From the IMG/VR virus record IMGVR_UViG_3300042321_001819, positions 1 to 23,772 of that record: a stretch of DNA of 23,772 bases; one strand, written 5' to 3'. The DNA is from a virus. Positions 1 to 6,378 of the stretch are shown piece by piece. Numbering within the stretch: position 1 is the first letter of the stretch; every line of letters starts with the position of its first letter. Both the position numbers and the translations under genes were made by a program. A model generated the notes under the pieces. It was not told where the DNA came from. It saw only the letters and a list, made by a program, of their open reading frames with translations, and searched no databases.

Positions 1-825
1 ATTGCGCAGATTTATTTAAAACAAGTACTGACGCCATACCTTGCTGATAAATACGCAAAAATTGGAACAGTCTTTGGCCAGTTTGTTAACCCAGAAGAGT
101 TTGCCGATGAGTTTGTAAATAAACTAGACCCGTTAAAAAATAAAGAACAAACAGAGAAGGTCTTAAAGCTTTATGGCCTGGATCCAAATACAGAAGATCT
201 TACGCAATTAAAGAAGATGATCTCTGATAGCATCCGCAGTTCGGATGCCCTGGACATTAGAGAGCAAATTAAAAAACTTAACCAGGAAAGTGAAACTCCA
301 ACACAAGAGCTGTTGGGCGTTGAGTACATTCAGCGTGCTTCTGATAAAAGGGAAGAAGCCAAGAGAGTTGATGACGCTTTGTTTAGTCGTTTTAAATCGG
401 CGGGGTACCAGGGAAGCCAAGAAGAGTTTTACGGTGACTTTATGCCTGATGCCACAGAAGAAGACAAGAAAATTTTCCAAACTGTTTATAGTGGCAAGGC
501 GCCCAGTGAGCTTTATAAATTCAAGCCAACAGGAGATCCTTTTTCGGATATTGGTCAATTGGAAAGTTTATCTTCATTTGGAGAAGAAGAAGAACCCAAG
601 AAGGTAACGCCTAAGACTACAGCACCAAAAAGCAAATACTTTTCTTTCTTCCCAGAGGAAGATACAGAAGAAGAGGAAGAACCGAGTTCTCCAGTTAAAA
701 TTAAGAAAGGTAGTGATATCCTTTCGGAATTCAAGTCACGTTTAAATCTTTCTCCTACCGCAGGTAAGAAGAGTCCATCTGATTTGTCCGATCCTTTTTC
801 TAGTTCTTTCTTTGGTTCTTTCTAA
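1..825 (+). CDS. C-terminal part of a large phage protein, probably virion-associated (5' end outside window)
   Basis: The frame is open from the first base of the window to a TAA at 823-825, so only the last 274 residues are seen. An internal Met lies at 217, but coding clearly continues upstream of it with no stop. The first ~150 residues are helical and charged. The last ~90 are low-complexity, with acidic runs (EEEEPKK, DTEEEEEP), Ser/Pro/Lys stretches and a Ser/Phe-rich end (FSSSFFGSF). Tails like this are common on large structural or internal virion proteins of cyanophages. The following genes (small basic proteins, lysozyme) fit a virion and lysis region, so a tail or internal virion protein is the best guess. 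I recognise no family. The stop overlaps the next start by one base (TAATG), which implies translational coupling. Confidence 0.8.
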   Translation: MAQIYLKQVLTPYLADKYAKIGTVFGQFVNPEEFADEFVNKLDPLKNKEQTEKVLKLYGLDPNTEDLTQLKKMISDSIRSSDALDIREQIKKLNQESETPTQELLGVEYIQRASDKREEAKRVDDALFSRFKSAGYQGSQEEFYGDFMPDATEEDKKIFQTVYSGKAPSELYKFKPTGDPFSDIGQLESLSSFGEEEEPKKVTPKTTAPKSKYFSFFPEEDTEEEEEPSSPVKIKKGSDILSEFKSRLNLSPTAGKKSPSDLSDPFSSSFFGSF

Positions 826-1112
826 TGGCTGATAAACGTAAGAAAGCGGCTAGTGCCGCAAACAGATTTCAGAAAGATAAGATGGCCTGTAATAAGCCAC
901 AACGTGCACCGGCAGGAGATAAGCACAAGTACGTGGTAAAAGCGTGCCAAGGGGGCAAGGAGGGTATTGTCCGTTTTGGTGCCAGAGGTTACGAAGATTA
1001 CACGCAGCACAAGGACGAGGGAAGACGTGCTAACTTTAAGGCCAGGCACAACTGTTCCGAGAAGAAGGACAAACTGACTCCCGGATGGTGGAGCTGCCAT
1101 TATTCGTGGTAG
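825..1112 (+). CDS. Small Cys-rich basic phage protein of unknown function
   Basis: This encodes 95 residues. The ATG overlaps the preceding TAA by one base, which fixes the start. The N-terminus is Lys/Arg/Ala-rich. A compact core from about residue 33 contains KYVVKAC, a VRFGARGYEDYTQHKDEGRRANFKARH stretch (positions 48-74) and a closing Trp/Cys segment (GWWSCHYSW). Cysteines in the core and C-terminus could bind a metal. The pattern (KYVVKA...VRFG.RGYED...ARH.C...WS) resembles a small family of unknown function shared by phages and some large viruses; I am recalling that similarity and did not search for it. Its place directly behind a probable structural gene suggests a virion or DNA-associated role, but the function is unknown. 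Confidence 0.75.
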   Translation: MADKRKKAASAANRFQKDKMACNKPQRAPAGDKHKYVVKACQGGKEGIVRFGARGYEDYTQHKDEGRRANFKARHNCSEKKDKLTPGWWSCHYSW

Positions 1113-1138
1113 ACTTTAACTGGTAGTGAAAGTTTTGG

Positions 1139-1582
1139 ATGGCTAAAAATAAATATATTGTGGCTTTGTGCAAGGACTGCTTTAAACCTTGTAACAAAAG
1201 AAAAGATTCTTTGAAAACATGGCAAGGCCGTTGCCGTTCTTGCGCCAGGAAACATGTACACGCGTGTACTGATTTCACTATTAACGCAACAAAAAAAGCA
1301 AATACAATACATGGAGATGCCAAAAACAAGTACAGTAAAGGCCATTGGTTATATGGACGATGGTTAAAAATGCGTCGTCGTTGCAAAGAGTATCCTACGT
1401 ACATTGCCAAAGGCATTCAAGTATGTGATGAGTGGCTTTTAAGTTACCCAGCGTTTAAAAAGTGGGCGGAAGAAAACGGAGCAGAACAAGACCTGGAGCT
1501 GGACCGCACCGATAATTATGGCGATTATTGCCCAAGCAATTGCCGTTGGGTCACGCATCAGGTAAACTGCCAGAACAAGTGA
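1139..1582 (+). CDS. HNH-type homing endonuclease with N-terminal zinc ribbon
   Basis: This encodes 147 residues. Residues 1-45 hold a CxxC...CxxC zinc-ribbon pattern (CKDC, CRSC). Residues ~65-147 match the free-standing phage HNH-like family whose usual form is LYxxWxxMxxRC...KGIxVCDEW...FxxWAEENG...LDRxDNxGxYxPxNCRWVT. Here that reads LYGRWLKMRRRC, KGIQVCDEW, FKKWAEENGAE, LELDRTDNYGDYCPSNCRWVT, so all family landmarks are present. Such proteins are taken to be site-specific DNA endonucleases that spread their own gene. The gene sits between structural and lysis genes on the same strand, with 26 bases before it and 34 after. It is one of several homing-type genes in the window. Confidence 0.8.
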   Translation: MAKNKYIVALCKDCFKPCNKRKDSLKTWQGRCRSCARKHVHACTDFTINATKKANTIHGDAKNKYSKGHWLYGRWLKMRRRCKEYPTYIAKGIQVCDEWLLSYPAFKKWAEENGAEQDLELDRTDNYGDYCPSNCRWVTHQVNCQNK

Positions 1583-1616
1583 GGTTTCACTTGTGTAATT
1601 ACAACTGGTGACAACT

Positions 1617-1742
1617 ATGGCAAAACCCAAGTCAAGCTCCTCGATCAAAATTGAATCAAAGCCCAAAAAAACACGGCAAGGACAGGGTTTAAATTCCCTT
1701 CCTAACCATGGCCGCAAGAAGACTCGCGGACAAGGTAAGTAA
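1617..1742 (+). CDS. 41-residue Lys/Arg-rich protein ending in an RGQGK motif
   Basis: ATG at 1617, TAA at 1740-1742. The protein is strongly basic: MAKPKSSSSIKI, then KPKKTRQGQG, ending RKKTRGQGK. Short basic peptides with a TRQGQG...RGQGK pattern recur in cyanophage structural regions, as I recall; I know of no assigned function. The charge suggests nucleic-acid contact or packaging in the virion. It lies between the HNH gene and the lysozyme gene on the same strand and reads cleanly from start to stop, which supports it as a real gene despite its size. Confidence 0.65.
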   Translation: MAKPKSSSSIKIESKPKKTRQGQGLNSLPNHGRKKTRGQGK

Positions 1743-1754
1743 TTTGTGTATATT

Positions 1755-1777
1755 GGGGGTAATGCTTCATTGCCCCC
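1755..1777 (+). promoter_or_regulatory. Strong hairpin ending one base before the lysozyme start codon
   Basis: GGGGGTAATG (1755-1764) can pair with CATTGCCCCC (1768-1777) around a CTT loop: ten pairs, one of them G-U. The ATG begins at 1778. The only purine-rich stretch upstream of the start is inside the 5' arm, so folding would hide the initiation region. No T-run follows, so it does not look like a terminator. A -10-like TATATT lies at 1749-1754, just before the stem. Confidence 0.6.
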
Positions 1778-2452
1778 ATGACTGATTACACGTCTGCAAT
1801 TAACTTAATTTGCAAGCATGAGGGTTTTAACGAGAAAGCCTACGCTGATCCAAGCACAGGTGGGGAACCTTACACCATTGGATATGGCACACAGTTTTAT
1901 CCAGATGGTTCACCTGTAAAACGCGGCCATCGATGCAGTAAAGAGAAGGCGCTTGAATATTTGTTTCACGAAGTAGACGTAATCGATACTCAATTATCAA
2001 AACTCAACATTGGCATTAGTGATTCTGCTAGACAGGCGTTGATTTCTTTCATTCATTCTGTGGGATGGGACTCCTTTTTCTACAGCAGCATTGTCGATAA
2101 CTTGGAACATGAAGACCTGCAAGAAGTAACTGAAGAAATGACAAGGTGGGTTTTTGATGTGGACCATCAAGTCATTGGGAGCCTGCTTGATCGGCGCCGT
2201 GAAGAAACAAATCTTTTGTTAAAAGATACCGATGCATTTGTGCAGCCGTGCGCACGTCTTTTGTTGTCTGCATTCAGGGTTTACTCTGGGGCTCAGCATG
2301 AGATACAAGCTATTAAGCACCTGGAAGAGAGCTTGAATCCTTATGTATTGTCCCGCTTTGCAAATGAGTTTAGGGTCAGCGAAAAACCCTGGGACACATT
2401 CCGTGCTGACGAGTACGACCCCGATGATTTCAACACTGTCTTTGACAGGTAG
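1778..2452 (+). CDS. T4-type lysozyme (GH24 muramidase), endolysin or virion lysozyme
   Basis: This encodes 224 residues. The N-terminal ~165 residues fit glycoside hydrolase family 24, which cleaves the MurNAc-GlcNAc bond of peptidoglycan. The catalytic triad is visible: Glu15 in KHEGF, Asp24 in AYADP, and Thr33 in YTIGYG. The later family landmarks SARQALISFIHSVGW and LLDRRREETNLL are also present. It exceeds T4 lysozyme (164 residues) by about 60 residues at the C-terminus; that extension resembles nothing I know. No signal peptide is visible, so it would need a holin if it acts as an endolysin. It follows virion genes, so it could instead be a virion lysozyme used at entry. A second lysin lies at 11562-12674. 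The start codon directly follows a hairpin, which suggests translational control. Confidence 0.9.
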   Translation: MTDYTSAINLICKHEGFNEKAYADPSTGGEPYTIGYGTQFYPDGSPVKRGHRCSKEKALEYLFHEVDVIDTQLSKLNIGISDSARQALISFIHSVGWDSFFYSSIVDNLEHEDLQEVTEEMTRWVFDVDHQVIGSLLDRRREETNLLLKDTDAFVQPCARLLLSAFRVYSGAQHEIQAIKHLEESLNPYVLSRFANEFRVSEKPWDTFRADEYDPDDFNTVFDR

Positions 2453-2488
2453 AATTAGAATAGTTGCATTAAAAACGTGCAAAGCGGA

Positions 2489-2779
2489 ATGGAGCGTTCA
2501 GTAGAGCCACGGGAATTTGAACTTCCTCTAGAGCTTCAATTCTCGATGCGCAAAGCTGAGCTTGCGGCCCAAGAAATGACCTGGGACGACCTCTACGCAG
2601 CTCTGTTGAACCTCTACCATCAACGCCTGATGGAGTGGTATGCAGTCAAAGAAATCATGGCGTCTGAAAATATTGAGATTGACTTCGATATTCCAACAGA
2701 CCTGGAGCTAGCAGAACTCGCCGCCGCATGTATATACGACGACGAGGATGAGGATGAAGACGATCTTCAACCGTTCTGA
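2489..2779 (+). CDS. nblA: NblA-like phycobilisome-degradation adaptor
   Basis: This encodes 96 residues from ATG 2489; a GTG at 2477 would add four. Neither start has a clear ribosome site. Residues ~9-57 line up without gaps with the NblA family core: ELPLELQFSMR matches the family's ELxLEQxFxLR, and MTWDDLYAALLNLYHQRLM matches (L/M)SxEQAxxxLVxLYxQxM, followed by a helix like the family's MYKELLK. NblA is a helical adaptor of about 60 residues that binds phycobiliproteins and delivers phycobilisomes to Clp protease. Some freshwater cyanophages carry nblA. This copy is longer, with a ~40-residue tail ending in an acidic run (YDDEDEDEDDLQPF) that typical NblA lacks. The family call is from remembered motifs. 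The stop overlaps the convergent DUF3310 gene end by 13 bases. Confidence 0.6.
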   Translation: MERSVEPREFELPLELQFSMRKAELAAQEMTWDDLYAALLNLYHQRLMEWYAVKEIMASENIEIDFDIPTDLELAELAAACIYDDEDEDEDDLQPF

Positions 2780-3261
2780 GTTTCGTTTACGGTGATTAGC
2801 CGGTCCAAGTACCACTGTGCTTTCTTAAGGTCTTGCACACCGCCTTTGTTGCGCCAACGCCACGTGTACTTGACGCAATTGCCACGCAGATAACCCTGGA
2901 ACTCCTCTGCGGTTAGTTGCGCTTCAATCGCATCGATGCATTCAATAGAACCATCTGCGTAATGAGACGGATGGTTGACAAGATCCTCCTGGACCACTGG
3001 AGCAGTTTCTTTGGTGGCCCAGGGAACTGGGCAAATACCATCCTTGCACTCAGTCAAGTCGCTGATTATCGGCGCAAACCACGGCGAAGACGAGACTGTT
3101 CCATCAGTTCCTCGTTCGGTGCCCCCAGATCCAGCACTAACGCTTTGGGTTTCGGCGAGGCTCCCATCTCCAGACCTTGTTCCATTGTCGGAATATATCC
3201 CGTTGCTCCAGGCCGTCCCCCCTCGAGAGCCAAGTTTGTCCGTTCCCTTCCGTCCTGACAT
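2767..3261 (-). CDS. DUF3310 family protein
   Basis: This encodes 164 residues. The C-terminal ~70 residues match DUF3310, a small domain common in phages: VNHPSHYADGSIECIDAIE, then a helix, YLRGNCVKYTWRWRNKGG, and DLKKAQWYLDRLI. The function is unproven; it is sometimes labelled nucleotide-kinase-like without evidence. The N-terminal ~95 residues are Gly/Ser/Thr-rich and look unstructured. Positions 3066-3261 are also read in another frame on the same strand by an ORF starting at 3407, so the true N-terminus is uncertain: the protein may start at 3261, or the domain may be reached by frameshifting from the upstream ORF. Confidence 0.8.
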   Translation of the reverse strand: MSGRKGTDKLGSRGGTAWSNGIYSDNGTRSGDGSLAETQSVSAGSGGTERGTDGTVSSSPWFAPIISDLTECKDGICPVPWATKETAPVVQEDLVNHPSHYADGSIECIDAIEAQLTAEEFQGYLRGNCVKYTWRWRNKGGVQDLKKAQWYLDRLITVNETQNG

Positions 3262-3407
3262 AAGGTCAACCCTCTGTTGTACTGATCCATTAATGGTACA
3301 TCAGCTTTTTCGTTGGCGAGAGGTGCGCCAAAATCTTCTTCGTTAAGACAACGACAATTCAGTTCATCCTGAACAAAACTATCCAAAAATCCCGCCGCGC
3401 CGTGCAT
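3066..3407 (-). CDS. Overlapping ORF upstream of DUF3310; possible frameshift partner
   Basis: This encodes 113 residues starting MHGAAGFLDSF. It is read in a different frame of the same strand and overlaps the N-terminal 196 bases of the DUF3310 ORF. Its composition is ordinary (no low-complexity runs), and it accounts for the otherwise empty 3262-3407 stretch. In this frame the sequence G GGG GGA (minus strand, 3222 down to 3216) has the X XXY YYZ form of a -1 slippery site, and a -1 shift leads straight into the DUF3310 frame. It may be a separate gene, the N-terminal part of a longer DUF3310 protein, or chance. I recognise no domain. Confidence 0.35.
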   Translation of the reverse strand: MHGAAGFLDSFVQDELNCRCLNEEDFGAPLANEKADVPLMDQYNRGLTLCQDGRERTNLALEGGRPGATGYIPTMEQGLEMGASPKPKALVLDLGAPNEELMEQSRLRRGLRR

Positions 3408-3436
3408 GACTATTAAGTGGCTTGATTTACTGTTTT

Positions 3437-3442
3437 TATAAT
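3437..3442 (+). promoter_or_regulatory. Consensus -10 hexamer just upstream of the 3449 gene
   Basis: TATAAT at 3437-3442 inside an AT-rich stretch. A start seven or so bases downstream would fall on the ATG at 3449, so the transcript could be leaderless. No good -35 hexamer lies 16-18 bases upstream. Confidence 0.4.
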
Positions 3443-3448
3443 ATTATC

Positions 3449-3829
3449 ATGGCAAGATTCTTCGACGCTACATACGACCCACGCAACGATTCTGGTACGT
3501 CTGGAGCTGAAGTTTCCGACCTAAATCCAGAACAGGCGTATGATACTGACCTGCGTCGAGTTGCTTCAGACGCAAGAGCATCTGCAGAAAGTCTTAATGA
3601 TTCGCAGGATCGTATTGCAAAGTTTCTTCGAGCCTCCAAAAGTGCCGGAAAGTTTCAGCAAACACGCATGCTAAGGGACACCACCATGGATGGAAAGACC
3701 CCAAGGTCGGAGGCGACTATTGGAGGAGTCACCATCCCAAACCTTGGGGACCGCATTGGGGAAGCTGGTGGCACCAACTACGCAAGGAAACCTGGGCGTA
3801 GTGGCGGCACCTTCTATGGTTTTGGTTAA
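3449..3829 (+). CDS. Phage protein of unknown function (127 residues, Gly-rich end)
   Basis: ATG at 3449 (MARFFDATYDP). An upstream in-frame start at 3422 lies inside the promoter-like AT-rich stretch and is less likely. Residues ~30-75 are helical and charged (YDTDLRRVASDARASAESLNDSQDRIAKFLR could form a coiled coil). The end is Gly/Thr-rich (GGVTIPNLGDRIGEAGGTNY, then SGGTFYGFG). It could be a small virion component, but I recognise no family. It is a lone plus-strand gene between two minus-strand genes, and its stop overlaps the dCTP deaminase stop by four bases in convergent orientation. Confidence 0.65.
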   Translation: MARFFDATYDPRNDSGTSGAEVSDLNPEQAYDTDLRRVASDARASAESLNDSQDRIAKFLRASKSAGKFQQTRMLRDTTMDGKTPRSEATIGGVTIPNLGDRIGEAGGTNYARKPGRSGGTFYGFG

Positions 3830-4413
3830 ACCTGGCTGTAGACCACCTCATAGGGCTGGTTCTGGTACTTACCCTTACGATCTTGGTAGCTCACGTGGCA
3901 GGGCTCACCACGATAGAAAAGGAGCTGCGTAATGCCTTCGTTGGCATAGATGCGATTAAACAGTCCCGTGCAGTTGCTGATCTCAAGGGTTAGGTGACCT
4001 TCCCAGGCAGCTTCGGCAGGTGTAATGTTTACCAAGATTCCTGATCGTGCGTACGTAGATTTGCCAACCGCAACTACAGTCACGTCACGTGGAAGTTTGA
4101 TGTGTTCCATGGCAACGCCAAGGCAGTAGCCATAGGGAGGAAGTAGGAAATACTCACCCTTTTCGTCTTCCAGTAACTCGGCTGGCTTCAGGATGTTTTC
4201 ATCAAAGGCCTTGGGGTCACAATCTCCAGCCTGGATCTTACCAAAAATTAAACATTGCTTTGGCGATAGGCGAATGTCATAGCCGTATGAACTGAGACCA
4301 TAACTGAGCAGGCGCCGTCCATCTTCTTTATTGATCAGACGATCAACAAAAGGAGAGATCATCTCTTCTTTTTCAGCCAGCTTTTTGATTTCCCAGTCGG
4401 CTAGTACGCTCAT
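3826..4413 (-). CDS. dcd: dCTP deaminase
   Basis: This encodes 195 residues, the usual length for the family. The enzyme converts dCTP to dUTP plus ammonia, feeding thymidylate synthesis for phage DNA. Conserved landmarks appear in order: SSYGYDIRLS (~41-50), GKSTYARSGILVNITPAE (117-134), WEGHLTLEISN (137-147, with the expected catalytic glutamate at Glu144 and the conserved arginine at Arg123), and NEGITQLLFYRGE (158-170). No key residue is missing. It is the last gene of a minus-strand run starting at 6324, 32 bases after the methyltransferase. Just upstream of its start, CTGATTAT occurs twice about 14 bases apart on the minus strand, which could be a small operator. Confidence 0.93.
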   Translation of the reverse strand: MSVLADWEIKKLAEKEEMISPFVDRLINKEDGRRLLSYGLSSYGYDIRLSPKQCLIFGKIQAGDCDPKAFDENILKPAELLEDEKGEYFLLPPYGYCLGVAMEHIKLPRDVTVVAVGKSTYARSGILVNITPAEAAWEGHLTLEISNCTGLFNRIYANEGITQLLFYRGEPCHVSYQDRKGKYQNQPYEVVYSQV

Positions 4414-4445
4414 AAGACCGTTGATTCGATAATCAGTCTACATAA

Positions 4446-5039
4446 TCAGGTGATGATCCGCCCTTTCTCCGAATAAATGTCAATAAAATTTTGGGTGTAG
4501 TTGTCCAGGCCATCGCTTGGCTGTAGGTAGACAATAAAAGAACTGCACGTATTTTTAGCTTCGACTCGGCCGTCCTCAAAGTAATGTCGCCGAAGCATGG
4601 GTGTGTTTTTTAAAAAGCAGATAGGAAAATCAAAGATGTCTTGAGCGTAACGAATCATGTCAGGACAGTTGCCAAAGTACAAGCCTTGTTTGACTTCACC
4701 TGACAGCCACTTTCTTTTTAGAGTTCGCCACCACAGTGCGTACCCTGAAATTAAAGTGTGCGACAAGCCGCGAGTACGCTTCCACCTCTGGGACTTAATG
4801 TCCCAAAAGTACGTGTAGTTTGGAGGGAAGACGTAAACATTTCCAAACCAGTCCTGTTCATTTAATGCGTCATCCTCTGGTGTATAGAAGTGTTCAGCGT
4901 TGACATAGCTATTTGCTACAGCAGAACTTGCCGGGTCAAGGTCGATGCCTCCCATCAGCATGTGTGCAGAATTGATCAGGTCGGCACCAGAGATCCACTC
5001 GAATGTATCGGTGTGCGCATTACCACGAAAAGACGGCAT
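4446..5039 (-). CDS. Dam-family (phage-type) DNA N6-adenine methyltransferase, atypical catalytic motif
   Basis: This encodes 197 residues from the ATG at 5039, which overlaps the preceding stop by one base (TAATG) and has GAGAAG just upstream; an ATG at 5060 is also in frame. The family signature GGIDLDPASSAVANSYVNA (30-48) followed by HFYTPEDDALN and W.GNVYV is clear and typical of phage Dam-type enzymes. The position where these usually have NPPY reads FPPNY (71-75), so the canonical [N/D]PP[Y/F] motif is shifted or altered. Downstream, GYALWWRTLKRKWLSGEVKQG and FPICFLKNTP match the rest of the fold. It may methylate phage DNA against restriction, or it may be a divergent member with changed activity. 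Confidence 0.75.
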   Translation of the reverse strand: MPSFRGNAHTDTFEWISGADLINSAHMLMGGIDLDPASSAVANSYVNAEHFYTPEDDALNEQDWFGNVYVFPPNYTYFWDIKSQRWKRTRGLSHTLISGYALWWRTLKRKWLSGEVKQGLYFGNCPDMIRYAQDIFDFPICFLKNTPMLRRHYFEDGRVEAKNTCSSFIVYLQPSDGLDNYTQNFIDIYSEKGRIIT

Positions 5040-5425
5040 TACTTCTCGCTCACCTGGCAATAATCAATCTCAAGATAACGCATCCCATCGTTATCGTTAA
5101 CAAGATATCCAGCTTTCTCCTGCGGATTAATTTTTTGCGCCGCCGCAAGTATGCGTCTAAACGTTTCTGCGAGGTCACCATTGTCTTCTCGTTCGCAACT
5201 TTCCTGTGCTGAGTGCAATTCTTTCAGCGTCATAAAGAACATTGAGCGTTCTTTGTTGGTGGGTTGAAACACCATGATGCCAGGCCCTTCTGCATCCCAT
5301 AGCTTGCAGTAATGTTGCCCCATGTCACCAAGAATCAACTTGATGGTGGCATCAAGCATCCTGGTTTTAGTCGTATCTAGATCCCCCTGGAGCGCAGAGG
5401 CAATTAATTTTTCACGCCTGTTCAT
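5039..5425 (-). CDS. Hypothetical phage protein in the HTH-methyltransferase-dcd operon
   Basis: This encodes 128 residues starting MNRREKLIASALQGDL. It is mostly helical by inspection, with LDATIKLILGDMGQHYC and a central ERSMFFMTLKELHSAQ segment, and no membrane segment. I recognise no domain. It overlaps the upstream gene by 14 bases and touches the methyltransferase start through TAATG, so it is co-translated with both. The function is unknown. Confidence 0.75.
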   Translation of the reverse strand: MNRREKLIASALQGDLDTTKTRMLDATIKLILGDMGQHYCKLWDAEGPGIMVFQPTNKERSMFFMTLKELHSAQESCEREDNGDLAETFRRILAAAQKINPQEKAGYLVNDNDGMRYLEIDYCQVSEK

Positions 5426-5882
5426 TTTTTAAGAGTCCTTGACGAATCAGTATTTGTTTCATCTTAGGAAGTGGCTTGTAGATTACGACAAGTTTTCCTA
5501 AATTGCCTCGTTTTTTTATGAGTTTTTGATTCTCGTCTTTTAGCTTGTCAAATTCTCCTGCCCGAATTAAGTACTCGGCTACGCAACGCAAACGTCGCTT
5601 GAGAGACAAGTCAGCCTCTGGAAATTTACCACAGATTGTGTCTGGTGCCATATCGGCAAATGCAATACGCAAGCGATTAGCCAGAGTCACATTGAAATGT
5701 GGGTCCTCCTTCTCGAATTCTTTTATGTTGTACAAGTACCTGCGCAGGACATCAGTATCAAAAGACCCTTCGGGAGGCAAGAACATTTCCACTTGATCTG
5801 CAAGACCCTTAGGAAGAAGTTCCTTGTAATTTTCAGTGGTAACCAAATCAATCTCGATAGCATGGAAGCGATTATTCGCCAT
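5412..5882 (-). CDS. Hypothetical phage protein
   Basis: This encodes 156 residues from the ATG at 5882 (MANNRFHAIEIDLV). The frame extends to 5996, but that extra part would lie wholly inside the upstream gene. The chosen start has a purine-rich GGGGAAG just upstream and gives an 11-base overlap. The protein is charged and probably helical, with LRRYLYNIKEFEKEDPHFNV, then VTLANRLRIAFADMAPDTI and a Lys-rich C-terminal half (KDENQKLIKKRGNLGK). I recognise no family. The operon position beside an HTH protein and a methyltransferase hints at a DNA-related or regulatory role. Confidence 0.7.
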   Translation of the reverse strand: MANNRFHAIEIDLVTTENYKELLPKGLADQVEMFLPPEGSFDTDVLRRYLYNIKEFEKEDPHFNVTLANRLRIAFADMAPDTICGKFPEADLSLKRRLRCVAEYLIRAGEFDKLKDENQKLIKKRGNLGKLVVIYKPLPKMKQILIRQGLLKNEQA

Positions 5883-6324
5883 CTTCCCCCCTGGGCACAG
5901 AGCGGTTAGGCACATATTTTTGCTTGTCTTCCTGAACATCTTTGTACTTTGTCCTGGCTCTGAAAGACAAAAGAGATACGTCGTTATTTTTGGCAAACGA
6001 AGCGATCAGCCGATTCCAGGGTATTCGGATTGTATCTTTTTTCTTGATGTCAGGAGAAATGTTGACGTAATGAATGTTCTGGGTCCAGCCTTTGGACGGA
6101 TCTTTTTTTCCGATCAAGATCCAATTGCGAATAGTTTGATCTGAAACATTAAGCCTTTGGGCACACTCTTCTGTTGAGATGTACTCATCTGCGTACGCCT
6201 CTGGCCCGACTTGGTCAGTTTCGTTGTTTTTGTACCTGCTACTCCACATGGCACCCAGGATGTTTTTGATGCCTTTGAGTTCGTACGCAATGTCTTCGAG
6301 ACCTTTGCGAATACCGTATGCCAT
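5872..6324 (-). CDS. Helix-turn-helix DNA-binding protein, first gene of the minus-strand operon
   Basis: This encodes 150 residues from ATG 6324 (MAYGIRKGLEDIAYELKG). The frame runs on to 6474, but that extension would cross the plus-strand gene at 6379, so 6324 is preferred. Residues ~47-70 form a MerR/excisionase-type HTH: YISTEECAQRLNVSDQTIRNW, with the usual Ser-Thr-x-Glu-Cys/Ala-Ala start and a following beta-hairpin-like stretch (HYVNISPDIKKKDTIRIPW). It probably binds DNA near its own promoter. A 9-bp perfect inverted repeat sits immediately upstream between this gene and the divergent gene at 6379 and is an obvious candidate operator. Confidence 0.75.
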   Translation of the reverse strand: MAYGIRKGLEDIAYELKGIKNILGAMWSSRYKNNETDQVGPEAYADEYISTEECAQRLNVSDQTIRNWILIGKKDPSKGWTQNIHYVNISPDIKKKDTIRIPWNRLIASFAKNNDVSLLSFRARTKYKDVQEDKQKYVPNRSVPRGEDGE

Positions 6325-6341
6325 AAAGCAGTTTCTTTGTT

Positions 6342-6368
6342 TAGATGCTAGTCTTTTTTTAGCATCTA
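6342..6368. repeat. 9-bp perfect inverted repeat in a divergent promoter region
   Basis: TAGATGCTA (6342-6350) and TAGCATCTA (6360-6368) are exact reverse complements separated by nine bases rich in T. They occupy most of the 54-base gap between divergently read genes starting at 6324 (minus) and 6379 (plus). It could be an operator for the adjacent HTH protein or a 5'-UTR hairpin. Confidence 0.6.
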
Positions 6369-6378
6369 TGCGTGTTTT

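Noticed and set aside
1755-1777. Intrinsic terminator
   Set aside because: The GC stem is not followed by a T-run and ends one base before a start codon.
2917-3346. Plus-strand ORFs opposite the DUF3310 gene
   Set aside because: The minus strand carries a recognised DUF3310 domain here; the plus frames show no domain and look like antisense shadows.
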